The notes: a model not told the origin generated them from the letters alone. DNA of 64,000 nt from an uncultured Lachnospiraceae bacterium (GCA_958402795.1 CATXUX010000008.1:1-64000), one strand, 5' to 3'; counted from the first letter of the stretch, positions 6,218-14,512 are shown. Numbers and translations: made by a program.

Positions 6218-9200
6218 TTATGCGATGATATCCGGCAATGTCTCGTCCAGTTCCCGCAGCAGATAATATCCGACTCCTGCCAGTCCGGTCATAAACCCCG
6301 GATTATAATATTCCTGCGGAAGCAGGTCTATATCAGCGCCCTCCTCTCTCCATTCCCATAATCTTCCCCGAAGCGCAGCTTCCGCCTGCGCAGCCATATC
6401 TGTGCCGACATATTTTTTCAGATGTTTTATGATCTGGCAGTTTCCAATGGTTCCATGGCAGATACACATCCCGCTCCGGAAATAACAGGTTTCCAGCTTT
6501 GGCAGCGCCCGTTCTATGTCTTGCTCCATCCGCTGTTTCAGTGTTTCCGCTTTATCATCCGACTGACCGGAAATGGCTTCGAGCGCCAGCAGCCGTGACA
6601 GCAGAATCCCTCCGGTTCCGTGGCACCATGCGATTTCTCTGCTGTCCGCATGATTCGTCCGGAGAACTCTTTTCCTCAGATCTTTCCAGTCTTTGTTCTC
6701 TTCCTGATATAGAGAGTCTTCATAGTCCAGTGCTTCCATGCATTTATCCAGAAACTCCTGCCGTCCGGTCTTCTGGTACAATCGGCTCAATGCAACCAGT
6801 ATCCCGCTGTTTCCATGTGCCATTCCGCACAAAGGAAGTTCCCCTGACGTCGTCCAGCCAACTCCTCGCTTCTGCCTTTTGGCGTCACGGCAGAGACAAT
6901 CTCCCGCATATTCCGCTGCCTCAAGATATGTTTTATTTCCTGTCCGATCATACAGTTTCAGCAGCACTACAATGGCTCCTGCATTCCCGTTGATCAAGTC
7001 ATAATATGAATCTGTCCGCAAATTTGGCAGTAATCTTTCTGCATACATCTCCGCAAGCTGTAAAAATCTGCCGCCCTGTTCCTGATCAATTTCGTATAAC
7101 AAAAGACAGGTAAATACAATAGAAAATTCCCCCTCAAACATCCCCGTTTTTTCCTGCGGGACGCCCGAATGGATATATTCTTTCAGTTGAGCCAGCAAAT
7201 GGTCAGTCAGTCGTTCCCAGCATACTTTCTCATGCTGCCCGCTCCTCTTCATTCCTCGTTTTTCTTTGTACCGCTTCAATGTATATAAAAATACGAGGAC
7301 GCCCGCCTGGCCTTCATAAAAATAAATATCACTTTTTCGGATTTTTGTTCTGGATTGTTCCGACAGATCAATACTCAGCAACTGTCGTTTTCCTTCTTCG
7401 TCCTCGTAAGAATTTTCCGCAATCAGTTCCGCGATCTTCTCACAGATTCCGAGCAGCTCCGTTTCCGGCAAATGATATTGTTCTCCGGCTTTCCTCGCAT
7501 CTTCCGGATTTCTTGTCAGATTGAGTATGCCTTGCCGGTCAGGAACTATCTCCTCATGGGAAGCGTCAAAATCGCCGTGTGTCCGAATGGGTATCTCTTC
7601 TTCCAGTTTCTGTCCGATTGCAAGCGACAGTTCGATCAACTGTGTCTGAAACCGTTTATCCTCCTCACTCAGCCGCATGATCCGTTCATAAACTGCCTGT
7701 CTCGGGGTACACTGGAAATAATCCCTGACACAGATTCTGCCGTCGTACATCAGATCTTTTCCCTCGTTGTAAAAATAAGGAATATCGCCCCGCAGCATGG
7801 CTTCCGTTTCACAAAGCGTCACTTCCTGCTCTTTCTTGCGTCCGACGGTTCCGATCGCACAAAGATACAATTCTCTGTCCCCGCCGTCTTGCAGCAGGTC
7901 GGGATAATACGAACTGCTCAGAAAAGACGCATATTTCATCGTATCCGAAATGAGCAGGCGGCACCGGCTTTGTCCTGCCAGGCGCAGGATCATTGCCTGA
8001 ATCTCCACATGTTCCCGCACACAGCGGTATGCCTTTCGAAATCCCGCTGTAATATACGCCGTATAATCCTTCGCCTGCACGGTCTTTCCGTTCAGCATGA
8101 CACGATTCTGTGTCTGCCCGGTTACTCCGCTCCGGTACGCCACTTTCATTCCGGATGTATATGCATTGTGGATTTCCGGTACTTGTATTCTGCTTCTTCT
8201 GCGCCCCTGACCGTTCAGCGCACCGACGTCGCTTCCCATCCCGTCCGCATCCATTGTATAAGATGGCAGAATCCCCGACGAAAGCACAGATCCGGACAGA
8301 GCGTCCCCTTTTTCTCTGTCTTCCCCCGCTTTCGGTATACGAAACAGCACTTCCATATCAATCAATATAGGAAATGCTCCTCTTGCAATCATATTTTCAC
8401 AGTGCAGATCTCCCGTTCCGAAACAATATGCAAGAAAGATCTGTACCCCTGCTCTTTCATAATAATCTTCTACTTCTTTGCAGCCGGTACATTCCCCGGA
8501 CTGCAGCTTCTCCTCCCAGCCATAATCCTCACGGCTGATCAGTTTCATAAAATACTGCTCCACCCCCAGTTTCTCTGAAACCGCGCGCAAAATATCCTGA
8601 TAAATCCTTTCATTTTCCAGAGAACGCGGCTTATACACCACTTCATATGTCCCGTTAAGTAGGACGAAGGAGACGCTCCGCCCGTTCTGGTGTACGTCTC
8701 CTCCCATGCAACGAATACTACTCAACTCCTGCACGTTCATTCCGTTCAGGATTTCCCGCTCGATTTCTGTTTTATCCGCTTCCAGACGATCAATTATTTC
8801 ACAAAAAAACTCCGCACACTGTCCGGTCTGCTCACTCAGCACACGCAGCAGAACCGGATACTGTTCATAAATCTTCTCGATATAATTCCGGTCGCACAGA
8901 TACCGTTTCAGGAAATCCTGATACTCCTCTTTTTCATCTTCTCCGGCAAGCATTCCTGCTGCTTTCAACCGATTCATCTCGAGAATCAATACACGAATCG
9001 ATACCGTCTGCAGCCGCATCAGGCAATACCGGATAAAATCCGATTCTACCTGCGCGGAGATCCGGATACTCGCTTTTTTCCTTCTGTTTCGCAGCTCCGA
9101 CAATCCGTTCTGCAGAAAATCACAGTAAAACGGAGCAAACACCGGTTCCTTCCCATCCGGCCATTCCACCTTGCCGTCTGCCACCTGAGCAGATCGGGCA

Positions 9201-9412
9201 TACAGATTTTGCCGTCCGCACTCTGTAACGGTATAATCCGCACCCTGCAGGTGCAGACGGATGTTCTCATCCTGCTCTGCAAGCGCAGATACTTTCTCCG
9301 CTCCCATAATCCCTTCCCAGTACTGAACCTTTTCTGATGACTGGAATGGCTCTTTCTCCCGCATATCTATACAATACTGTCGTTCCCGCAGATATGATTC
9401 TCTTTGATTCAT
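6218..9412 (-). CDS. lanM: Type II lanthipeptide synthetase LanM
   Basis: A 1064-residue bifunctional enzyme that dehydrates Ser/Thr and then forms thioether rings on the precursor peptide. The N-terminal two thirds are the LanM dehydratase (DUF4135) kinase-like domain: VYKPRSLE (Lys261), GDLHCEN (Asp335, His337, Asn340) and ILIDME (Asp352), matching residues needed for phosphorylation in CylM-type enzymes. The C-terminal LanC cyclase keeps the zinc ligands Cys930 (AWCHGTGG) and Cys985-His986 (CICHGTIGN). Length is normal for LanM and no active residue is missing. The start at 9412 has an AGAGGAG site, with a hairpin just upstream. The substrate is almost certainly the 49-aa peptide encoded 112 bp upstream. 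No LanT follows. Confidence 0.95.
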   Translation of the reverse strand: MNQRESYLRERQYCIDMREKEPFQSSEKVQYWEGIMGAEKVSALAEQDENIRLHLQGADYTVTECGRQNLYARSAQVADGKVEWPDGKEPVFAPFYCDFLQNGLSELRNRRKKASIRISAQVESDFIRYCLMRLQTVSIRVLILEMNRLKAAGMLAGEDEKEEYQDFLKRYLCDRNYIEKIYEQYPVLLRVLSEQTGQCAEFFCEIIDRLEADKTEIEREILNGMNVQELSSIRCMGGDVHQNGRSVSFVLLNGTYEVVYKPRSLENERIYQDILRAVSEKLGVEQYFMKLISREDYGWEEKLQSGECTGCKEVEDYYERAGVQIFLAYCFGTGDLHCENMIARGAFPILIDMEVLFRIPKAGEDREKGDALSGSVLSSGILPSYTMDADGMGSDVGALNGQGRRRSRIQVPEIHNAYTSGMKVAYRSGVTGQTQNRVMLNGKTVQAKDYTAYITAGFRKAYRCVREHVEIQAMILRLAGQSRCRLLISDTMKYASFLSSSYYPDLLQDGGDRELYLCAIGTVGRKKEQEVTLCETEAMLRGDIPYFYNEGKDLMYDGRICVRDYFQCTPRQAVYERIMRLSEEDKRFQTQLIELSLAIGQKLEEEIPIRTHGDFDASHEEIVPDRQGILNLTRNPEDARKAGEQYHLPETELLGICEKIAELIAENSYEDEEGKRQLLSIDLSEQSRTKIRKSDIYFYEGQAGVLVFLYTLKRYKEKRGMKRSGQHEKVCWERLTDHLLAQLKEYIHSGVPQEKTGMFEGEFSIVFTCLLLYEIDQEQGGRFLQLAEMYAERLLPNLRTDSYYDLINGNAGAIVVLLKLYDRTGNKTYLEAAEYAGDCLCRDAKRQKRGVGWTTSGELPLCGMAHGNSGILVALSRLYQKTGRQEFLDKCMEALDYEDSLYQEENKDWKDLRKRVLRTNHADSREIAWCHGTGGILLSRLLALEAISGQSDDKAETLKQRMEQDIERALPKLETCYFRSGMCICHGTIGNCQIIKHLKKYVGTDMAAQAEAALRGRLWEWREEGADIDLLPQEYYNPGFMTGLAGVGYYLLRELDETLPDIIA

Positions 9413-9430
9413 CGGCGCTCCTCTTTTTCT

Positions 9431-9483
9431 CCGGTATCACATCCCCGACTATGAATTTCATTACCTGCAAGACATGATACCGG
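9431..9483 (-). promoter_or_regulatory. Inverted repeat between precursor gene and lanM
   Basis: Perfect 9-bp arms CCGGTATCA (9431-9439) and TGATACCGG (9475-9483) around a 35-nt loop, ending just before the lanM ribosome site. It may lower read-through or translation of lanM relative to the precursor, as intercistronic hairpins do in other lanthipeptide operons. No U tract follows. Confidence 0.5.
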
Positions 9484-9524
9484 TAAAATCTTTCTGTTAT
9501 CCACACGTAAAAACGAATACACGA

Positions 9525-9674
9525 TTAACAGCAGATAATCGTATAAACCCCCATACAGTCTTGCGAAAAGGTAAAAATTCCCCCAACACTTTTTTCCGAT
9601 TCATAAGTTTCTGCAATCTCCTGAAATTCTTTCTGCAGATCGCCAATCCATTCCCTTTCCATTGTATTCTTCAT
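9525..9674 (-). CDS. lanA: Lanthipeptide precursor peptide (lacticin 481/salivaricin A-like)
   Basis: A 49-residue peptide, too short for usual gene calling. The leader (1-32) is acidic, MKNTMEREWIGDLQKEFQ then EIAETYESEKSVGG, ending in a double-glycine cleavage motif. The core is IFTFSQDCMGVYTIICC. Its TxSxxC block followed by Thr and a terminal CC matches the ring pattern of the lacticin 481 group (TISHEC...CC in lacticin 481, TITDDC...CC in salivaricin A). Three Ser/Thr (35, 37, 45) and three Cys (40, 48, 49) allow three rings. An AGGAGG at 9682-9687 is 7 nt before the ATG. It starts 26 bp after the sensor kinase stop and is followed by lanM. At 17 residues the core is shorter than usual for the group. 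Confidence 0.88.
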   Translation of the reverse strand: MKNTMEREWIGDLQKEFQEIAETYESEKSVGGIFTFSQDCMGVYTIICC

Positions 9675-9700
9675 CTGTCATCCTCCTCTTTTGATGAAAG

Positions 9701-11044
9701 TCATCTGTTCCCTTGCCGCTCCCGCCCGTCTCCGTGTGCTCTGCACCACACAGAGACAACTGCCGTAAACTCTCTTTCCGTATGCTCCAGCGCCAATGTC
9801 CCCTGATATTTCTCCAGCGACGCACGGACGCTTTCCAGACCGATTCCATGTTTTTGGGGATCTTTTTTCGTCGTCACGTAGACACCGTTTTCCTGCTTTG
9901 GTTCCTTCCCGATGCTGTTTACAATCTTAACCAGAAAGAACTGATTCACCGTTTTTACCGAAACTTGCAGTTCTTTTTTTCCTTCTTTCACCTTCTCGCA
10001 TGCCTCAATCGCATTGTCCAAAAGGTTCGACAGCACCACGCACAGATCATACTCTGACAGTGGGATATGTCCGGTCACCTCAATCTCCGGATACAGCCGG
10101 ATTCCTTTCTGGTTTGCTTCGGCAAATTTGTTGTTCAGGATTGTGTCCAGCATCCAGCTGCCCGACCAGTTTCTCTGGTAAATAGTCTCCAGCGGTGTTT
10201 TTAATATACGGATATAATCTATCGCTTCCGAATAAAATCCTTCTTCCAGATACTTTTCCAGTACATTTACATGGTTTTTAAAGTCATGTGCCGTGCATTC
10301 TAACCACTTTTGCTCCTCATAGAGTTGCCGGTAATTGTTCTCCAACAGCTCATTCCGCATTTCCATCTGCCTTTTTTGTTCCTTTTGATTCGTATGCCGC
10401 ATATATACAATAAGTATCATACAGAATACCAACGCCATCGCAAACACGATCAGTGCATAATTCAACCGCACGTTGACTGTCCCGTTCAGAAACTGCGCTT
10501 GAAAGAAAACAAGAAGTACATAACTGAAAATATCAAGGAAAAAAAAGATCATTCGGCTGTATCTTAAGTCTTCCAGCCTGACCTTCTTTCTCAATGTCCC
10601 GATCATCACGCCGGCTGCAAGGACCACCCGGACAAGCAGATGAATGACTTTTATTTCCGAATATTCACCATGCGCAACCGCCAGCTCTGTATAGTTTTCC
10701 GACCCATAAATCACAAACAAAAAACCTACTACATAATCGATATATATCAGCACATGGTTGATCAGGATTGCCATTCCCGTACACACAATCGCCTTCTTTT
10801 TCTTGATAAGCAAAAGCACCAGAAGAACGCAGACATCCATCATAATCCAGATTGCACCGTTATAGTATAGAATCCGTCTATTTTTCACATTTGATTGGAT
10901 CATCCAAATGCAGATTACAAAAGACAAAATCTTCTTCCACCCCACCGTCTTTTCTTCCATGCCGCCGGTCAGGTTTATCGGTAGGAAAATGCAGAGGAAC
11001 ATCTGCAGCGATTCAATCCCAACCAGCAAAAGTGTGTCTGTCAT
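9701..11044 (-). CDS. GHKL sensor histidine kinase, AgrC/ComD-like
   Basis: A 447-residue membrane kinase. The first ~215 residues form about six hydrophobic segments, the usual peptide-pheromone sensor region of AgrC-type kinases. The phosphoacceptor is probably His253 in AHDFKNHVNVL. The ATPase part has the N-box SNLLDNAIEACEK and G-box GIGLESVRASLEKY. The ATG overlaps the response-regulator stop by four bases. The gene ends 26 bp before the lanthipeptide precursor, which makes that peptide, or its modified form, the obvious candidate signal. No agrB or agrD is near. What it senses is inference. Confidence 0.88.
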   Translation of the reverse strand: MTDTLLLVGIESLQMFLCIFLPINLTGGMEEKTVGWKKILSFVICIWMIQSNVKNRRILYYNGAIWIMMDVCVLLVLLLIKKKKAIVCTGMAILINHVLIYIDYVVGFLFVIYGSENYTELAVAHGEYSEIKVIHLLVRVVLAAGVMIGTLRKKVRLEDLRYSRMIFFFLDIFSYVLLVFFQAQFLNGTVNVRLNYALIVFAMALVFCMILIVYMRHTNQKEQKRQMEMRNELLENNYRQLYEEQKWLECTAHDFKNHVNVLEKYLEEGFYSEAIDYIRILKTPLETIYQRNWSGSWMLDTILNNKFAEANQKGIRLYPEIEVTGHIPLSEYDLCVVLSNLLDNAIEACEKVKEGKKELQVSVKTVNQFFLVKIVNSIGKEPKQENGVYVTTKKDPQKHGIGLESVRASLEKYQGTLALEHTEREFTAVVSVWCRAHGDGRERQGNR

Positions 11045-11760
11045 ATCTGCCGCCCCCAGTACAGCGCCGCTCTCTCTTTTACATTCTTGGCATGTTTTCT
11101 GCCTGCCACTACACGATCTCCATTGGTCAGCAAGATCTCGTTTTTGTCAATCCCGCAGACGTGGCGCAGATTCACAATCGTACCGCGTTCGACAAACAGG
11201 AACTCATCCTGCGGCAGCCGCGAAAATACCTCGTTCAGGGTACTCCTCTGTTTGTACTTCTTTTCTTCCGTCACGAATACCGCATTCTTTTCATCTCTGT
11301 AGATCCAGATGATATCCTTGAACCGGAACTTCTCAAATCTGCTTTCTGTTGCGATCGTGTAATACGAATCGTCCGTCTCCTCCTCGTCGAACAGCTTTTT
11401 CAGCGTCCTCGGAAGCCGCTCCTCCAGCTTGTCTTTCAGGATGTACTGATAGGCGTCAATCTCGTAGCTCTCAATCGCATACCTTGCGTAAGATGTAACA
11501 AAAATCACACGGGCGTCCGGTTTCATTTTTTTGATCGTCTTTCCGAGTTCTATCCCGTTCATCTCCGGCATTTCAATGTCGATCACATAAATATCATAAA
11601 AATGATTCTCTTTCAGTTCGTACAGCAACGTCTCCCCTTTGGAAAATTCCTTCGTGCGGATGGTTCTGTCGTATTCTTGTCCTGCCTTCGCAAGCGACGC
11701 TTTCACATATTGCCGGTACTCCGGAGTATCGTCTACAATTGCAGCCGTGTACGTTTTCAT
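11041..11760 (-). CDS. LytTR-family response regulator
   Basis: A 239-residue regulator: receiver domain (1-125, phospho-Asp61 in VIDIEMPEMNG) and LytTR DNA-binding domain (135-239, with ERGTIVNLRHVCGI and LTNGDRVVAGRKHAKNV). LytTR proteins of the AgrA/ComE class bind two 9-bp direct repeats 12 bp apart near -35. Four such pairs occur nearby (sites A-D). The start at 11760 overlaps the upstream gene by four bases and the stop overlaps the kinase start, so the three genes are tightly coupled. It probably activates the surface-gene promoters at 3.9 and 5.9-6.1 kb and perhaps its own operon. Confidence 0.92.
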   Translation of the reverse strand: MKTYTAAIVDDTPEYRQYVKASLAKAGQEYDRTIRTKEFSKGETLLYELKENHFYDIYVIDIEMPEMNGIELGKTIKKMKPDARVIFVTSYARYAIESYEIDAYQYILKDKLEERLPRTLKKLFDEEETDDSYYTIATESRFEKFRFKDIIWIYRDEKNAVFVTEEKKYKQRSTLNEVFSRLPQDEFLFVERGTIVNLRHVCGIDKNEILLTNGDRVVAGRKHAKNVKERAALYWGRQI

Positions 11761-12374
11761 CTTTCAGTCTCTCCTTTTAGCTCATAATATTTCTGCATAT
11801 TCAGGTGGCAAAGGTAATTCCCGTCCTCCCCGACTACAAGCTGGTATATGTTCTTCTGACTGGAACCGCTCTTTTTGGAATAATAGTAGTACTCTCCCAC
11901 CTCCCGTTTCTTGATTTTTTCCATGATATCCTCGATCACCTCCTTCTTATTGGCAGAATGACATTTGGGATTCCATTTCCCCAGTACCTTATCAATACTG
12001 GATTTGCTCAGGCTCAGCCTTTTCGCCGAACGCTGCTGAAAGGAAAGAATCTCATCTTCTGTCATTCCCGATTTCTGAAATACACGCTCAAACAGTTCCG
12101 CATAATTTGTATAAGGAAACCCCAGTTCAATATACGCTTCGATCGTAAGCCGCGCCTTTTTCAGGAGTCCTTTTTGTCTCTCATCCTTTTTCTCTTCTAC
12201 TCCTTCCCGCATTTCCTCCTGCTCATACAGCTCCATCAGATATCCGATGCTCTCTGCCAGAACCTCTTTCGGAGAACTCCCTACAAGCTGCAGATTCGAG
12301 ACCGCCAGCTTAATCCCTTCCAGCATGGCTTCCTCTTTCCAGTTTGTATTGTTGTTCGGCTCCCGATCCGGCAT
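11757..12374 (-). CDS. Unknown soluble protein, first gene of the lanthipeptide/two-component operon
   Basis: A 205-residue, charged, mostly helical protein without membrane segments. Residues about 1-45 are polar; the centre is Glu/Lys rich, then ELGFPYTNYAELFERVFQKSGMTEDE and RLSLSKSSIDKVLGKWNP, a part that could be helix-turn-helix-like; the C-terminal region has EYYYYSKKSGSSQKNIYQLV. No family recognised. The start at 12374 is chosen for its GAGGAGGAAGAGGAAGA site. The frame is open to 12452, but a -10 box at 12427-12432 places that region upstream of the transcript. Its four-base overlap with the response regulator implies a linked function, perhaps an accessory regulator. Confidence 0.65.
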   Translation of the reverse strand: MPDREPNNNTNWKEEAMLEGIKLAVSNLQLVGSSPKEVLAESIGYLMELYEQEEMREGVEEKKDERQKGLLKKARLTIEAYIELGFPYTNYAELFERVFQKSGMTEDEILSFQQRSAKRLSLSKSSIDKVLGKWNPKCHSANKKEVIEDIMEKIKKREVGEYYYYSKKSGSSQKNIYQLVVGEDGNYLCHLNMQKYYELKGETER

Positions 12375-12426
12375 TCTTCCTCTTCCTCCTCTTTTTTCTA
12401 AGCATTTTACGCATATATCATCAATT

Positions 12427-12432
12427 ATTATA
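12427..12432 (-). promoter_or_regulatory. Candidate -10 box of the lanthipeptide operon
   Basis: TATAAT on the minus strand, about 50 nt upstream of the chosen start at 12374, without a recognisable -35. This would fit an activator-dependent promoter, but I find no LytTR pair at the right distance here. Confidence 0.35.
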
Positions 12433-12546
12433 CGCGTTTTACTTATTTCCACTTTGATCGCAATCTTGCTAAACTACTATCAAAGGACTTTTTATTAAGC
12501 TGTGCCAATCATTCACACATGTCCAACCAGTAAAGGAGCTTCTATA

Positions 12547-12906
12547 ATGACGGATATCAAAAAAGCAATCGGATTCAGAGTAAAAGCAGCTCGTGAATCC
12601 TGCCACATTTCTCAGGAAAAACTGGCAGAATATATCGGTGTTTCCACCAGCACGGTCAGCCGTCTGGAAACCGGAAGAGAAATGACCAGCATCGAAAAGC
12701 TGTATCAGATCTCGCAGGTACTTAACATTGATTTTTCCTATCTTGTAAGCGACCTGTCAAATACCGCCGAAGATGCCCCTGATCAGACAGAGCTTGAAAT
12801 CATCCGGAAACTGCACCATATGCCGGAGAAAGGCAGGCGGCACCTTCTGGAATATATCAATTTGTTCCTTCGTTATACTGATGATAACACAGAATCAAAA
12901 AAATAA
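12547..12906 (+). CDS. XRE-family HTH transcriptional regulator
   Basis: A 119-residue protein with an N-terminal Cro/CI-type helix-turn-helix: RVKAARESCHISQEKLAEYI, GVSTSTVSRLETGRE, then IEKLYQISQVLNIDFSYLV. The C-terminal 45 residues are an acidic linker and one helix. The start at 12547 has AAGGAGC upstream. It is divergent from the lanthipeptide/two-component operon, about 170 bp apart, and so may control it. A LytTR-like site oriented against it lies just past its stop (12919-12948). Confidence 0.85.
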   Translation: MTDIKKAIGFRVKAARESCHISQEKLAEYIGVSTSTVSRLETGREMTSIEKLYQISQVLNIDFSYLVSDLSNTAEDAPDQTELEIIRKLHHMPEKGRRHLLEYINLFLRYTDDNTESKK

Positions 12907-12948
12907 CTATAAATGTCCTCGAATGGCAGGATTTTGTCCTCGAACTGT
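12881..12948 (-). promoter_or_regulatory. LytTR-type site D, antisense to the xre gene
   Basis: Minus strand: ACAGTTCGA (12940-12948), 12 bp, GCCATTCGA (12919-12927), and a possible -10 TATCAT (12881-12886) 32 bp further, as at site C. The spacer shares GGACAAAAT with site C. A transcript from here would be antisense to xre and could run on into the lanthipeptide operon. Confidence 0.5.
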
Positions 12949-13104
12949 TACTAAATCACCCCACCCTCATAAGCAGTCTTAGCTCCGTAAGGAGCGGGAC
13001 TGTAGCCTCAAAGAGGCGACGAGTGAGACTGTGAATTAAAAAAAATCCATGGAACCTAGTTCCACGGGAATAAACCCCTTGCATTTTTGGGGGACATATA
13101 GTAA

Positions 13105-13208
13105 TATAATGGCAGAAGAGAAACAACCGCCCACAAAGTGGTTGACCTCCAGATAGCTAAATAAGTCTACCTGTACTGGCAAGTGACAAGGTAGGCTTAT
13201 TTATTTTC
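13105..13208 (+). ncRNA. Candidate antitoxin RNA of a type I toxin-antitoxin pair
   Basis: A TATAAT at 13105-13110 (weak -35 TTGCAT at 13079-13084) is followed by a short hairpin, CAACCGC...GTGGTTG, and a strong terminator at 13160-13201 that is shared with the convergent toxin mRNA. The RNA would overlap the toxin message at its 3' end, as RatA does with txpA. The 5' boundary is approximate. Small hairpins (12980-13075) lie upstream. Confidence 0.5.
13160..13201. terminator. Bidirectional terminator between toxin mRNA and antisense RNA
   Basis: Near-perfect 13-bp stem AATAAGTCTACCT / AGGTAGGCTTATT with a T-rich sequence on both sides. It overlaps the toxin stop codon. Confidence 0.75.
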
Positions 13209-13296
13209 GCTTGTTGTTCCTATCTATATAGGCAAGCAGCGCAATCAGGAAAGAACCGCCTAAAAATAACAGGCTTAATGTTTCATATGTATCCAT
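13201..13296 (-). CDS. Holin-like small membrane toxin (type I toxin)
   Basis: A 31-residue peptide, MDTYETLSLLFLGG followed by SFLIALLAYIDRNNKRK: one membrane helix and a basic tail. This is the recognisable pattern of the putative holin-like toxin family (TxpA/BsrG-type type I toxins) widespread in Firmicutes. A GAGGAGAGGTGG ribosome site precedes the ATG. A candidate promoter (TTGTAA at 13389-13394, 17 bp, TAGGAT at 13366-13371) gives a leader of about 65 nt with a small GTTGC/GCAAC hairpin. The stop lies in the terminator stem shared with the opposing RNA. Too short for standard gene callers. Confidence 0.85.
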   Translation of the reverse strand: MDTYETLSLLFLGGSFLIALLAYIDRNNKRK

Positions 13297-13432
13297 CTGC
13301 ACCACCTCTCCTCTTATTCAAGTGTAGGGAGGTTGCCACCTTGCAACACGGTTGTTTCTGGCCTTATCCTATCACAAGTAGATACACATTACAACACAGA
13401 ATTCCTACTTGGATGATTCCTTTCGATTCCTT

Positions 13433-14377
13433 TCAGATCAGTCCCAGCGACCTGAGGATATACAGCCACCCGGTCAGCGTGAACGCGCTGAACATCGTCG
13501 TCAGCATCACAACGCTGGATGACAGAACGCCTTCATGTCCCATATTCCGCGCCATCACAAAACTGCTCACCGTAGTCGCCGATCCAAGCATCACCAGAAT
13601 CGCGACAAGTTCTTCGTTCCGGAATCCAAGCCATACGGCAGCCGGCAGAAAGATTGCGCAGAAGCCTACTAATTTAATCAGTGTCGCTGTGACGGCAGGC
13701 TTCACCTTCGCAAATGCTTTCCGGATATCAAATGTAGCGCCCATTGCCATCAGTCCCATCGGAGTCGCGACTCCTCCGATGCTGGATACGGTCTTCTCCA
13801 GAATCGGGGGCATCGGAATCTTGAGCGCCGACCATAAAAGTCCTGCCGCAATCCCGATGATGATCGGGTTTGTGACAATTCCTTTCAGTGTCTTTTTTAC
13901 CAGCGCCTTATCCAGACTGCTCTGTCCCGGCCGCGTAAAAGAAAGAACAAGTACCGCCATGATATTATAAAGAGGAACACTTCCGATAATCATCAGCGGC
14001 GCCATTCCCGACGTCCCGTAGATATTCTGAATAAACGCGATTCCGAGAAGCGCCGCGCTGCTCCGGTAGGACGCCTGAATAAATTCTCCCCGGATCGACC
14101 GGTCTTTCCACAAAAATGATATGGCGGCAGATATCCCAATACTGATGATCGTCGCGCCAAAGCAGAACAGTACGAACTTCATGTTCCATACCTGGGCAAA
14201 ATCTACCGTCGCCAGATCGCTGAATACCAGCACAGGCAGCGGAACCGTAAATACAAACTGGTTCATCTTTTCTGCAAATGCCTCGTCGATCCAGCCGATT
14301 TTTCTGAACAACAGTCCCAGTATCATCATAAGAAATACCGGGACTGTTGCATTTAAACTAAATACTAAATTTTCCAT
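13433..14377 (-). CDS. AEC-family transporter (auxin efflux carrier/malate permease type)
   Basis: A 314-residue membrane protein with about ten helices. The N-terminal part, VPVFLMMILGLLFRKIGWID, and the C-terminal five-helix repeat with NPIIIGIAAGLLWS and GVATPMGLMAMGATF are typical of the AEC family, which exports or exchanges organic acids and amino acids. The substrate cannot be read from sequence. It lies 135 bp downstream of the flavodiiron gene with a strong hairpin between them (14410-14440), so it is probably partly independent. Confidence 0.88.
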   Translation of the reverse strand: MENLVFSLNATVPVFLMMILGLLFRKIGWIDEAFAEKMNQFVFTVPLPVLVFSDLATVDFAQVWNMKFVLFCFGATIISIGISAAISFLWKDRSIRGEFIQASYRSSAALLGIAFIQNIYGTSGMAPLMIIGSVPLYNIMAVLVLSFTRPGQSSLDKALVKKTLKGIVTNPIIIGIAAGLLWSALKIPMPPILEKTVSSIGGVATPMGLMAMGATFDIRKAFAKVKPAVTATLIKLVGFCAIFLPAAVWLGFRNEELVAILVMLGSATTVSSFVMARNMGHEGVLSSSVVMLTTMFSAFTLTGWLYILRSLGLI

Positions 14378-14409
14378 CTGTATCTGACTCTTTCATCTCT
14401 TCAAAGCCT

Positions 14410-14440
14410 GCAGAGCAGTCCGTCATGCGGACTGCTCTGC
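14410..14440 (-). terminator. Terminator after the flavodiiron gene
   Basis: Perfect 13-bp stem GCAGAGCAGTCCG / CGGACTGCTCTGC with a 5-nt loop; weak U tract. Confidence 0.65.
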
Positions 14441-14512
14441 AAACAGTTTCTTTTCCAATAACAAGCCGGACGGTATGCAAATCCGATTCCTGCTGCTTCC
14501 GTCAGCCTAAGT

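Noticed and set aside
7355..8578. 407-codon plus-strand open frame opposite lanM
   Set aside because: It mirrors lanM codons, has no ribosome site and no recognisable domain; the LanM motifs on the other strand are complete.
10852..11787. 311-codon plus-strand frame over the response regulator
   Set aside because: Shadow of the regulator and kinase genes, which have all expected motifs.
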